Below are positions 17,409 to 24,426 of a stretch of DNA of 39,718 bases, piece by piece. The stretch lies in contig JALWPK010000226.1 in assembly GCA_026995045.1 (NCBI GenBank), positions 1-39,718 on the forward strand. The letters run 5' to 3'. Position numbers and translations under genes: made by a program. Source of the stretch: Gammaproteobacteria bacterium. GTDB taxonomy: Bacteria; Pseudomonadota; Gammaproteobacteria; SZUA-229. A model generated the notes under the pieces. It made no database searches. It had not been told where the DNA came from and worked only from the letters and a program-made list of their open reading frames with translations. Numbering within the stretch: position 1 is the first letter of the stretch; every line of letters starts with the position of its first letter.

Positions 17409-18164
17409 TCAATGCACGTCTTTCCAGTACTCTTTCTTCAGCAGATACGCGAATACAAAGAAAATCGCCAGGAACAGCAACACTTTCCAGCCCAGCGTGC
17501 GGCGCTCGGCCTGTACCGGTTCTGACAGGTAAACCATAAAGTTCACCAGATCGCCAACGAACTGGTCAAATTCTTCTTCAGTCATGCTGCCTGGTTGCAC
17601 CATTTCCAGCTTGTCGAGCACTTCCACTTCAACATCGCCGTGTTTTTCGGTTTTGTAAACAGCCTTCTGTAAACCCTGCAAGGGCGCCAGCACATGCGGC
17701 ATGCCCACGTCGGGGAACACTACATTGTTCATGCCGGTAGGCCGATACGGATCCAGATAGAATGACTTGAGGTAGGTATACACCCAGTCAGCGCCACGCG
17801 CGCGAGCAGTGAGCGACAGATCCGGCGCCTTGGTGCCAAAAGCTTTTTTCGCAAACTCGTCGGTCATGGCGACACGCATCTGTTCGCCAATCTTGGTCGG
17901 GCCGCCCTTCTTGTCGCGTGTAAAGATGAACATCTCGCGCAACTCGGCTTCGTCCAGCCCCAGGTCCTTGCCAATGCGATTGAAGCGCATGTACTTGGCT
18001 GAATGGCAGCTGTAACAGTAGTCGGCAAAATGCTTGGCGCCGCGTTTGAGCGAGTCAGTGTCGAACGGATCCACCGGCGCGCTTTCCAGATGAGCGTGGC
18101 CACCTGAAGCCTGAGCCAGTACAGGCGTCAAAATCATTAAAAAGGTCAGGAATAATTTTTTCAT
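17409..18164 (-). CDS. petC: Ubiquinol-cytochrome c reductase, cytochrome c1
   Basis: This 251-residue periplasmic c-type cytochrome is anchored by a C-terminal helix (WKVLLFLAIFFVFAYLL, about residues 228-244). The signal peptide is [20 protein letters not shown]. Heme is attached at CYSCH (C50, C53, H54). The later P-D-V-G-M-P segment includes a candidate axial Met region. It passes electrons from the Rieske protein to soluble cytochrome c. The ATG overlaps the petB stop (TAATG). Confidence 0.95.
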   Translation of the reverse strand: MKKLFLTFLMILTPVLAQASGGHAHLESAPVDPFDTDSLKRGAKHFADYCYSCHSAKYMRFNRIGKDLGLDEAELREMFIFTRDKKGGPTKIGEQMRVAMTDEFAKKAFGTKAPDLSLTARARGADWVYTYLKSFYLDPYRPTGMNNVVFPDVGMPHVLAPLQGLQKAVYKTEKHGDVEVEVLDKLEMVQPGSMTEEEFDQFVGDLVNFMVYLSEPVQAERRTLGWKVLLFLAIFFVFAYLLKKEYWKDVH

Positions 18165-19375
18165 TATTTTGTCACCCTATCTGGTACAGGCAGTGTTTTC
18201 TCATTCTTGGAAGTGATAAACAGAATCACAAAGAATGCGAAATACATCAGTGAAAATACACGTGACAGCATGGTTATCGTGCCGGTTACCGGTTGCATCG
18301 CCAGCCATCCCAGCACAACGAAGCTGACGCAGAACATGGCCAGGTTCAGCTTGTAGATAGTGGAGCGATAACGAATCGACTTCACCTTGCAGCGGTCAAT
18401 CCACGGCATGAAGAACAGCAGCACAATCGCCGCGCCCATCGCGCCCACGCCCATCAGCTTGTCGGGCACCGCGCGCAGGATGGCGTAGAACGGGGTGAAG
18501 TACCAAACCGGCGCAATATGCTCGGGCGTTTTCAGCGGATCCGATGCGATAAAGTTGGCGTGCTCCAGCATGTAACCGCCGCCATCCGGGAAGTAGAACA
18601 GAATGGTGGCGAAGAAGAACAGGAACACCACCACGCCGACGATATCTTTCACCGTGTAGTACGGGTGGAACGGAATACCATCCAGCGGAATGCCGTTTTT
18701 GTCCTTGTTCTTCTTGATTTCAACGCCGTCCGGGTTGTTGGAGCCAACTTCGTGCAGCGCCAGAATGTGCGCCACCACCAGGAAGATCAGCACCAGCGGC
18801 AGGGCAATCACATGCAGCGCGAAGAAACGGTTCAGGGTCGCGTCGGAGATAACATAGTCGCCGCGAATCCACAGCGTCAGATCATCGCCAATCACCGGAA
18901 TGGCGCCAAACAGGGAAATAATCACCTGCGCGCCCCAGTAAGACATCTGACCCCACGGCAGCAGGTAACCCATGAATGCTTCCGCCATCAACGCCAGATA
19001 GATGAACATGCCAAACAGCCAGATCAGTTCGCGCGGCTTCTTGTAGGAACCGTACATCAAACCACGCAGCATGTGCAGATACACCACAATAAAGAATGCG
19101 GTGGCGCCGGTGGAGTGAATATAGCGAATCAGCCAGCCATAAGGCACATCGCGCATGATGTATTCGACGGATGAAAACGCCAGGTTGCCGTCCGGCTTGT
19201 AGTGCATGGTCAGAAACAGACCGCTCAGAATCTGGATTACCAGCACCAGCAGCGCCAGCGAACCGAAGAAATACCAAAAGTTGAAGTTTTTGGGCGCGTA
19301 GTACTCAGCCAGATGCTCATTCCACATCTTCATCAGAGGGAAACGTTCATCAACCCAATCGATAATCTTGCTCAT
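18164..19375 (-). CDS. petB: Ubiquinol-cytochrome c reductase, cytochrome b
   Basis: This 403-residue polytopic subunit carries hemes bL and bH and both quinone sites. The heme His pairs are seen in [18 protein letters not shown] (14 apart) and [19 protein letters not shown] (15 apart). The Qo-site motif reads P-V-W-Y in [21 protein letters not shown], the variant usual in these bacteria, and [17 protein letters not shown] is intact. About eight membrane helices are expected. Start and stop overlap both neighbours through TAATG, so the three subunits are translationally coupled. Confidence 0.96.
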   Translation of the reverse strand: MSKIIDWVDERFPLMKMWNEHLAEYYAPKNFNFWYFFGSLALLVLVIQILSGLFLTMHYKPDGNLAFSSVEYIMRDVPYGWLIRYIHSTGATAFFIVVYLHMLRGLMYGSYKKPRELIWLFGMFIYLALMAEAFMGYLLPWGQMSYWGAQVIISLFGAIPVIGDDLTLWIRGDYVISDATLNRFFALHVIALPLVLIFLVVAHILALHEVGSNNPDGVEIKKNKDKNGIPLDGIPFHPYYTVKDIVGVVVFLFFFATILFYFPDGGGYMLEHANFIASDPLKTPEHIAPVWYFTPFYAILRAVPDKLMGVGAMGAAIVLLFFMPWIDRCKVKSIRYRSTIYKLNLAMFCVSFVVLGWLAMQPVTGTITMLSRVFSLMYFAFFVILFITSKNEKTLPVPDRVTK

Positions 19376-19971
19376 TATGCAGCCCCCTCATCTTCACCCA
19401 CCAGGATGACGTTATCGCTTACATATTTGTGTTTCGGCACAACCAGGTTGGTGGGCGCGGGCACACCCTGGAACACGCGGCCAGCCATATCAAAGCGCGA
19501 GCTGTGGCAGGGACAGAAAAAGCCGCCGAGCCAGTCTTCGCCCAGATCTTCCGGCGCCAGTTCCGGCCGGTAAGTCGGCGAACAACCCAGATGCGTACAA
19601 ATGCCCACCAGCACCAGAATTTCCGGCTTGATGGAACGGTGGTGGTTTTGCGCATAAGACGGCTGCTGATCCGGGTTTTCAGAATTCGGGTCGCGCAGAC
19701 GGTCGTCATTTTTCGCCAGATTAGCGACAGTCTCTTCAGAACGGCGGATAATCCATACTGGCTTGCTTTGCCATTCCACGGTCAACTTGCGACCCTCATC
19801 AATTTTGCTGATGTCCACCTCAACCGGGGCGCCAGCGTTCTTGGCTCGTTCACTTGGCATCCAGGATGCGACAAAGGGAACGGCTACAAAGCCTGCTCCG
19901 ACAGCGCCTACCACCGAGGTAGCGGCTGTCAAAAAGCGACGTTTGCCATGATCGACACCGTCATTCGACAT
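19375..19971 (-). CDS. petA: Ubiquinol-cytochrome c reductase, Rieske iron-sulfur subunit
   Basis: This 198-residue subunit has a twin-arginine-like N-terminus ([20 protein letters not shown]) that doubles as the membrane anchor. The soluble 2Fe-2S domain has ligand boxes CTHLGC (C125, H127, C130) and CPCH (C153, C155, H156). It oxidises ubiquinol and moves electrons to cytochrome c1. It is the first gene of petABC, with a GGAGA Shine-Dalgarno just upstream and a promoter at 20123-20151. Confidence 0.96.
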   Translation of the reverse strand: MSNDGVDHGKRRFLTAATSVVGAVGAGFVAVPFVASWMPSERAKNAGAPVEVDISKIDEGRKLTVEWQSKPVWIIRRSEETVANLAKNDDRLRDPNSENPDQQPSYAQNHHRSIKPEILVLVGICTHLGCSPTYRPELAPEDLGEDWLGGFFCPCHSSRFDMAGRVFQGVPAPTNLVVPKHKYVSDNVILVGEDEGAA

Positions 19972-20122
19972 TTGAAGTTCTCCGCAAAAGTTTGAATTCT
20001 GTCCCGGCCCAAATGGAATTCGCGCTCAACCTGCGTTACGCGATAAACTCAGCCTGCTTCAGGGGCCAGCCAGCGCACAAGTGCTTTATGACAGGCCCAA
20101 CCGGGGTTTATAAAGGGCGCAA

Positions 20123-20151
20123 ATTCTAGCTTATGTCAGCCTGCCCGCCAA
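20123..20151 (-). promoter_or_regulatory. Candidate petABC promoter
   Basis: On the minus strand, TTGGCG (20151-20146), a 17-nt spacer and TAGAAT (20128-20123) form a sigma-70-type pair about 150 bp ahead of petA. The AT-rich block at 20153-20190 serves the divergent protease gene. Confidence 0.55.
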
Positions 20152-20197
20152 GTTTTATTTTATTAATGTATTATTAAACAATAAGATACCGCCGATT

Positions 20198-21325
20198 TTG
20201 ATGAAACAATTCGCCGCCATATTTCGCTTTTTCGCCTTCTGGGCGATGTTCGGCGTCGTCGTCGCCAGCGTCATACTCTATATCAACGGTGATTTGCGCC
20301 TGAACGGTCGTGACAACGCCGCCAATAACAACGTCATTGTCAACAGCTTCGCCGAGGCCGTCGCCAACGCTTCGCCCGCCGTGGTCAGCATTCACGCCCT
20401 GACCTTTGTCGAAGCCAGGGTGCCTGAAGGCGTCAAATTGCTGGAACGCTTTCTGGGCAAAAATTCGCCTCACCGCCCGAAAACCGAAACCCGCTCCACC
20501 TCAGGCTCTGGCGTGATACTGGATGCCGAAGGCTACATTTTGACCAACCTGCACGTCATCAAGGGCGCGGACAAACTCGGGGTTTCGCTGATTGACGGTC
20601 GCAGCGCAACCGCCGAGGTGGTTGGCTCTGATCCGGAAACCGATCTGGCGGTGCTCAAAATTGATCTGGACAAGCTGCCAACCGCGCGTCTTGCCGACAT
20701 CAGCAAGGTGCGCATCGGCGATGTCACCCTGGCGATCGGCTTCCCGTTCGATATCGGCCAGACCGTCACCCAAGGCATCATCAGCGCCACAGGCCGCAAC
20801 ACCATCGGCAGCACCACCTACCAGAACTTTCTGCAAACCGACGCCGCCATCAATCCAGGGAATTCAGGCGGCGCCCTCATCAACAGCAACGGCGAAGTCA
20901 TCGGCATCAACTCGCTGATTTACTCATCCAATGGCAATTTCCAGGGCATCAGCTTCGCCATCCCCATCGACATGGCGAGTTATGTGCTGCAGCAAATCAA
21001 GCAAAACGGTTTTGTTTCACGCGGCTGGCTCGGCGCCGAAGGCCAGAATGTCCCCAGGGCGCTGCTGGAAAAAATTGGCCTGAAAGATATTAACGGCGTG
21101 CTGATAACAGGCGTGGAGCCAGACGGCCCGGCGGCCGCCGCCAATATTCAGGAAGGCGACATCATCACCCACATCAACGGCGAACCAATTGGCAACATCA
21201 ATGACGTTATCCGCACCGTCGCCGACAGCGCGCCCGGCAAGCAGTTACTGATAGGTGGCCTGAGAAAACGTAAAAGCTTCAGCACCGCGGTCACGCTGGG
21301 CCAGCGCCCGCTGAGAAGCCAGTGA
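20198..21325 (+). CDS. DegS/AlgW-type periplasmic serine protease with PDZ domain
   Basis: This 375-residue trypsin-like protease is anchored by an N-terminal helix (FFAFWAMFGVVVASVILYI). The catalytic triad is H119 (LTNLHVIKG), D149 (ETDLAVLKI) and S223 (NPGNSGGAL). A single PDZ domain follows from about residue 275 (SRGWLGAEGQNVPRALLEKIGL). Proteins of this build sense misfolded outer-membrane proteins and start cleavage of the anti-sigma factor RseA/MucA. Only one PDZ domain and the membrane anchor favour DegS/AlgW over DegP. The position next to the hisC-hisD-hisG-murA cluster matches Pseudomonas algW. Confidence 0.9.
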   Translation: MMKQFAAIFRFFAFWAMFGVVVASVILYINGDLRLNGRDNAANNNVIVNSFAEAVANASPAVVSIHALTFVEARVPEGVKLLERFLGKNSPHRPKTETRSTSGSGVILDAEGYILTNLHVIKGADKLGVSLIDGRSATAEVVGSDPETDLAVLKIDLDKLPTARLADISKVRIGDVTLAIGFPFDIGQTVTQGIISATGRNTIGSTTYQNFLQTDAAINPGNSGGALINSNGEVIGINSLIYSSNGNFQGISFAIPIDMASYVLQQIKQNGFVSRGWLGAEGQNVPRALLEKIGLKDINGVLITGVEPDGPAAAANIQEGDIITHINGEPIGNINDVIRTVADSAPGKQLLIGGLRKRKSFSTAVTLGQRPLRSQ

Positions 21326-21342
21326 CAAGGCAATGAGTGTTG

Positions 21343-21359
21343 AATAATGAGGCATTATT
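21343..21359. repeat. Minimal AATAATG/CATTATT inverted pair after the protease gene
   Basis: AATAATG (21343-21349), AGG and CATTATT (21353-21359) form a perfect 7-bp hairpin starting 17 bp past the protease stop codon. The heptad is the unit repeated at 22611-22687 and 35969-36003. Being short and AT-rich, it could be chance or a weak transcription end. Confidence 0.4.
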
Positions 21360-21388
21360 GACAGGCTAGCCCTGGTTATCTGAGCAGC

Positions 21389-21416
21389 TTGACATGGTAC
21401 CGAAATAAAGTACCAT
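21389..21416 (+). promoter_or_regulatory. hicAB promoter and overlapping operator palindrome
   Basis: TTGACA (21389-21394), a 16-nt spacer and TACCAT (21411-21416) form a promoter whose start would fall at about the hicA ATG (21423), so the message may be nearly leaderless. atggtac (21394-21400) and gtaccat (21410-21416) are perfect inverted arms 9 nt apart and overlap both promoter boxes. This is as expected for autorepression by the ribbon-helix-helix antitoxin HicB. Confidence 0.65.
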
Positions 21417-21422
21417 ATTCAT

Positions 21423-21677
21423 ATGAAGCGCAAGCAACAGAGGACGCTGGAGCAAATCTACAAACGACCTGCCAGCGGCAATATACCCTGGAAGGACATT
21501 GAATCTCTGTTCAAAGCGCTGGGTGCGGAAGCAACCGAAAGATCAGGCTCAAGGGTAGCCGTAGTGCTTTTCGGCGAAGTCCGTGTATTTCACAGGCCAC
21601 ATCCGTCACCAAATACTGATAAAGGCGCGATAGCCAGTATTCGCAAGTGGTTGGAATTTTATGAGGTGCGACCATGA
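21423..21677 (+). CDS. hicA: HicA family toxin (mRNA interferase)
   Basis: This 84-residue protein has the small dsRBD-like HicA fold. Its pattern is I-P-W-x-x-I-E-x-L-x-K-A-L-G-A, E-R-S-G-S-R-V-x-V-x-L-x-G, V-F-H-R-P-H-P and a C-terminal I-R-K-W-L-E-F. HicA toxins cleave mRNA. The canonical catalytic His of the GSH motif is Arg here (GSR), a variant found in the FHRPHP subfamily. The gene overlaps hicB by 4 bp (ATGA) and has no visible Shine-Dalgarno. Confidence 0.9.
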   Translation: MKRKQQRTLEQIYKRPASGNIPWKDIESLFKALGAEATERSGSRVAVVLFGEVRVFHRPHPSPNTDKGAIASIRKWLEFYEVRP

Positions 21678-22006
21678 ATATAATGGAAGTCGATGGATAC
21701 AAGGCAAAAATTGAATATGACCCGGAGCTTGATCAATTTCGGGGTGAGATTCTCGGATTGAACGGAAGCGCGGACTTTTACGGCAAAAGCCCGGCAAGCC
21801 TCAGGAGGGAGTTCAGAAACTCATTAAAAGTATACCTGGAGGTATGTAAAGAAAAAGGAATCCCTCCAATGAAGCAATACTCGGGCAAATTCAATCTCAG
21901 GATCCCCCCCCGGTTGCATAGTGAAATTGCAGCGCGAGCGACAGCCTCGGGAAAAAGCATCAATCAATGGGTATCTGAAGTGCTCGAGCGTTCTACTCTT
22001 GAGTGA
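21674..22006 (+). CDS. hicB: HicB family antitoxin
   Basis: This 110-residue antitoxin has an N-terminal HicB fold (YKAKIEYDPELDQFRGEILGLNGSADFYGKSPASLRREFRNSLKVYLEVCKEKG). A C-terminal ribbon-helix-helix DNA-binding segment follows (GKFNLRIPPRLHSEIAARATASGKSINQWVSEVLE). It neutralises HicA and probably represses the operon through the palindrome at 21394-21416. The ATG overlaps the hicA stop. Confidence 0.92.
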   Translation: MNIMEVDGYKAKIEYDPELDQFRGEILGLNGSADFYGKSPASLRREFRNSLKVYLEVCKEKGIPPMKQYSGKFNLRIPPRLHSEIAARATASGKSINQWVSEVLERSTLE

Positions 22007-22091
22007 AGCAGCGTATAATTCTTAATGATACATGAGTTCACTTCTTTCAAATTCTTGCTTTCATTATTCCAGATCATGATAAGCGTAAAGC

Positions 22092-22532
22092 ATGAACATT
22101 GACCTCGAGCTTGTTAGAGCGATTTCTGCATTTGGCGCCGCAGTTGGTGTTGCTTTTGCGGCGATTCAATTGTGGCGCTCCAAGCAACAGCAAGTTTTGC
22201 GATTTGAGGATGAAATCGCAAGAGAGTACCGGGAGATAGCACGAAAAATCCCCATCGAGGCCTTGCTAGGGAAGAATCTAAACGATGACAGCGAAACCCT
22301 AAACAGTATATACACATACATTGATTTCTGTAACGAGCAAATATTTCTCAGGAAGAAAGGGCGTATAAGAAAAAGCACGTGGGATAATTGGCTGGAAGGC
22401 ATCGAGGCAAATATGAAACTTCCCGCTTTTGATGAGGCATGGCAAGAAATACACAAGAATTTGCCAGACATTTTCACAGAGTTAAAACGGCTTGAGGAAG
22501 AAGGCTACAGATCAGACCCCAAAAAATGGTGA
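22092..22532 (+). CDS. Unknown small protein with N-terminal membrane helix
   Basis: I do not recognise this 146-residue protein. An N-terminal hydrophobic helix (ISAFGAAVGVAFAAIQLW, about residues 10-27) is followed by a basic stretch (RSKQQQ). A charged, helical cytoplasmic domain is rich in Glu/Lys and Trp (WDNWLEGIE, W at the C-terminus). It sits in the AT-richer island between the protease gene and hisC, 85 bp after hicB. It could be accessory cargo or belong to a host-defence-type family with a single anchor, but nothing in the sequence proves it. Confidence 0.65.
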   Translation: MNIDLELVRAISAFGAAVGVAFAAIQLWRSKQQQVLRFEDEIAREYREIARKIPIEALLGKNLNDDSETLNSIYTYIDFCNEQIFLRKKGRIRKSTWDNWLEGIEANMKLPAFDEAWQEIHKNLPDIFTELKRLEEEGYRSDPKKW

Positions 22533-22610
22533 CACGATATATGTGGGGATTCCTATTTTGCAATGTCTGTCACCTTCGCCTGTGACAACAGTAAAGACAC
22601 AGTGGACAAA

Positions 22611-22687
22611 GAATAGTGAATAATTTTCTGGCGTATCACTGAATCTTCTTCATCAAGCCAGTCAGCTTCATTATTCATTATTCATTG
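22611..22687. repeat. Gene-less inverted heptad element at the hisC 3' end
   Basis: Left arm GAATAGTGAATAATT (22611-22625) and right arm cattattcattattcattg (22669-22688) are heptad arrays in opposite orientation around about 43 bp of unique DNA. They use the same AATAGTG/AATAATG units as the pair around the four-helix-bundle gene at 35969-36437. The right arm encodes the last HisC codons (M-N-N-E) and its TAA stop, so the repeat has replaced the original gene end. Confidence 0.6.
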
Positions 22688-23786
22688 CTCTTGCAATTGC
22701 CCGCATAAACACCGCATTTTCCTCCTCCGTTCCCACCGTCACCCGCAAACAGTTTTCCAGCACGCCGCCGGCGGCGCTCATGTTTTTAATCAGCACGCCC
22801 TGTTGTTTCAGTTTTTCAAACACCTCCGTGGCGTTCGCCTGTAGCAGGCGGAACAGGATGAAGTTGGCGCGGCTGGGATAGACTTTCACGTCCGGCATGT
22901 CGGCCAACTGTTGCAGCATCACTTCACGTTGCTGGCGAATTTGCGCCGCCTGCTGCTCCATCGCCTGCGGTTTTTTTAATATCGCGGCAGCGGCTTTTTG
23001 CGTCAGCACATTGATGTTGTAAGGCAGGCGCACCTTGTCGATTTCGTTAATCAGCAGGGGATGACCGAACAGCACGCCGAGACGCAATCCAGCCAGCCCC
23101 ATTTTGGATACGGTGCGCATCACCAGCAGTTTTTCGTGTTGCGCCAGCGTATCGATATAGCTGTCCTGCGCGAACGGATGGTAGGCCTCGTCGATGACCA
23201 CCATGCCGGGCGCGAACTTGATGATTTGCTCGATGGCGGAGGCGTGAAAACAGTTGGCGGTCGGGTTATTGGGATAGGCGATAAAAATAATCGCCGGCTG
23301 ATGCTGGTCAATCAGACGCAGTGTTTTCACCACATCGATTTCAAAATCGTCATCCAGCGGCGCGCCGACATATTGCATGCCGGTGAACTCGGCGATCATG
23401 CGGTACATCACAAAGCCGGGTTCGAACGCCATGATGCAGCGCCCCGGTTGCGCCACCGCCAGCGCCAGCATCTGGATGATTTCATCCGAGCCGTTACCGA
23501 GCAGGGTCGCGGTTCCCGCCGGCGGTTGCATCAACGCATTCAGCGCCAACTTGAGCTTGCGCGCGTGCGGGTCGGGATAGCGGTTGATTTCTGCTTCACT
23601 GACCTTATTTAGCCAGTCGGAGCGATCAGTCTGTGGCAAGGCATACGGATTCTCCATTGCGTCCAGCTTGACCATGCCTTCGGCGTCGGCCACGTGGTAG
23701 GCGGAAAGCGCGCGTATTTCAGGGCGAATCCAGTTGAGCAGGGAATCGGTCACGTTATCTCCCGGTAAATATTCTGTTCTCCTCAT
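22671..23786 (-). CDS. hisC: Histidinol-phosphate aminotransferase
   Basis: This 371-residue PLP enzyme (fold type I) transaminates imidazole-acetol phosphate in histidine synthesis. Landmarks are KLDAMENPYALP (N-terminal substrate loop), LGNGSDEIIQML, FIAYPNNPTANCF, VVIDEAYHPFAQDS and the PLP Lys at 228 in SKMGLAGLRLG. ATG 23786 (MRRTEYLPGD) is preferred to an upstream in-frame start at 23819 because GGGAG stands about 9 nt before it. The C-terminal MNNE and stop come from the AT-rich heptad repeat. hisC is separated from hisD-hisG by hsp20 and the giant gene, unlike the usual compact cluster. Confidence 0.93.
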   Translation of the reverse strand: MRRTEYLPGDNVTDSLLNWIRPEIRALSAYHVADAEGMVKLDAMENPYALPQTDRSDWLNKVSEAEINRYPDPHARKLKLALNALMQPPAGTATLLGNGSDEIIQMLALAVAQPGRCIMAFEPGFVMYRMIAEFTGMQYVGAPLDDDFEIDVVKTLRLIDQHQPAIIFIAYPNNPTANCFHASAIEQIIKFAPGMVVIDEAYHPFAQDSYIDTLAQHEKLLVMRTVSKMGLAGLRLGVLFGHPLLINEIDKVRLPYNINVLTQKAAAAILKKPQAMEQQAAQIRQQREVMLQQLADMPDVKVYPSRANFILFRLLQANATEVFEKLKQQGVLIKNMSAAGGVLENCLRVTVGTEEENAVFMRAIARAMNNE

Positions 23787-23844
23787 GCTACCAGACTCCC
23801 CCGCTCCAATAAAAAACATTTATCCATTAAGACAGGCATTCACG

Positions 23845-23872
23845 CTTGAAAAATTGCAGGCAAACCCCACAT
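23845..23872 (+). promoter_or_regulatory. Sigma-32-type heat-shock promoter of hsp20
   Basis: CTTGAAA (23845-23851), a 13-nt spacer and CCCCACAT (23865-23872) closely match the RpoH consensus CTTGAAA-N11-16-CCCCATNT. The coding start is about 37 bp downstream. Confidence 0.8.
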
Positions 23873-23908
23873 AGAGGTTACAAATCTAGTGTAGAGGAGG
23901 TAAAGAAT

Positions 23909-24346
23909 ATGAGCTTGATACGTTATAACCCCTGGAGTCTGTTCGACCAGTTAAACCGCGAGTTGAGCAACCCGCTGGTGAACGTCGATACAGATGACGA
24001 CAGCAACATGGCGGTAGCCCGCTGGGCGCCTGCCGTCGATATACAGGAAAGCGACGATGCGTTTACCCTGTTAGCCGATGTACCGGGCGTGAACCCGGAT
24101 GAGATTGAAGTCTCCATGGACAATGGCGTACTAACCATCAAGGGCGAACGCAAGTCTGAAAAGGAAACGGAAAAGGACAACTACAAGCGCGTTGAGCGCC
24201 AGTATGGTCTGTTCTATCGCCGCTTCACATTGCCGGACACCGCCAATGCTGAAGAGATAGAAGCCCATGCTGAAAATGGTGTACTCAAAATCACCATTCC
24301 GAAACAGGAAGTGGCTCGTTCTCGTAAAATCGAAGTGAAGCACTAG
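23909..24346 (+). CDS. Small heat shock protein, Hsp20/alpha-crystallin family
   Basis: This 145-residue holdase binds unfolding proteins and keeps them soluble. MSLIRYNPWSLFDQLNREL is the usual bacterial N-terminus. The alpha-crystallin domain spans about residues 40-135, with DVPGVNPDEIEVSMDNGVLTIKGERK and the conserved A-x-x-x-N-G-V-L motif (AHAENGVLKITIPK). A short tail ends KIEVKH, with I-E-V as a possible I-x-I/V contact. ATG 23909 is chosen because GAGGAGG (23894-23900) sits 8 nt upstream. It is controlled by a sigma-32-type promoter and ended by a terminator shared with the giant gene. Confidence 0.94.
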   Translation: MSLIRYNPWSLFDQLNRELSNPLVNVDTDDDSNMAVARWAPAVDIQESDDAFTLLADVPGVNPDEIEVSMDNGVLTIKGERKSEKETEKDNYKRVERQYGLFYRRFTLPDTANAEEIEAHAENGVLKITIPKQEVARSRKIEVKH

Positions 24347-24382
24347 GCTTCACCCTCTGCGGCCATTCGCCGCAATAAAAAA

Positions 24383-24400
24383 GGCCCGCAAATGCGGGCC
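24383..24400. terminator. Bidirectional Rho-independent terminator
   Basis: ggcccgc (24383-24389), loop aaat and gcgggcc (24394-24400) form a perfect stem. A6 precedes it (24377-24382) and T8 follows it (24401-24408), so it can end both hsp20 (plus) and the giant gene (minus). Confidence 0.92.
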
Positions 24401-24426
24401 TTTTTTTTGCGCGACCACAAACCGGG

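Noticed and set aside
18293-19174. 293-codon open frame opposite petB
   Set aside because: Mirror of cytochrome b; very rich in His, Gln and Asn, as expected from antisense reading of membrane-protein codons.
22568-22587. tgtcac/gtgaca hairpin downstream of the unknown island gene as a terminator
   Set aside because: The 6-bp arms have an 8-nt loop and no T run; too weak to call.
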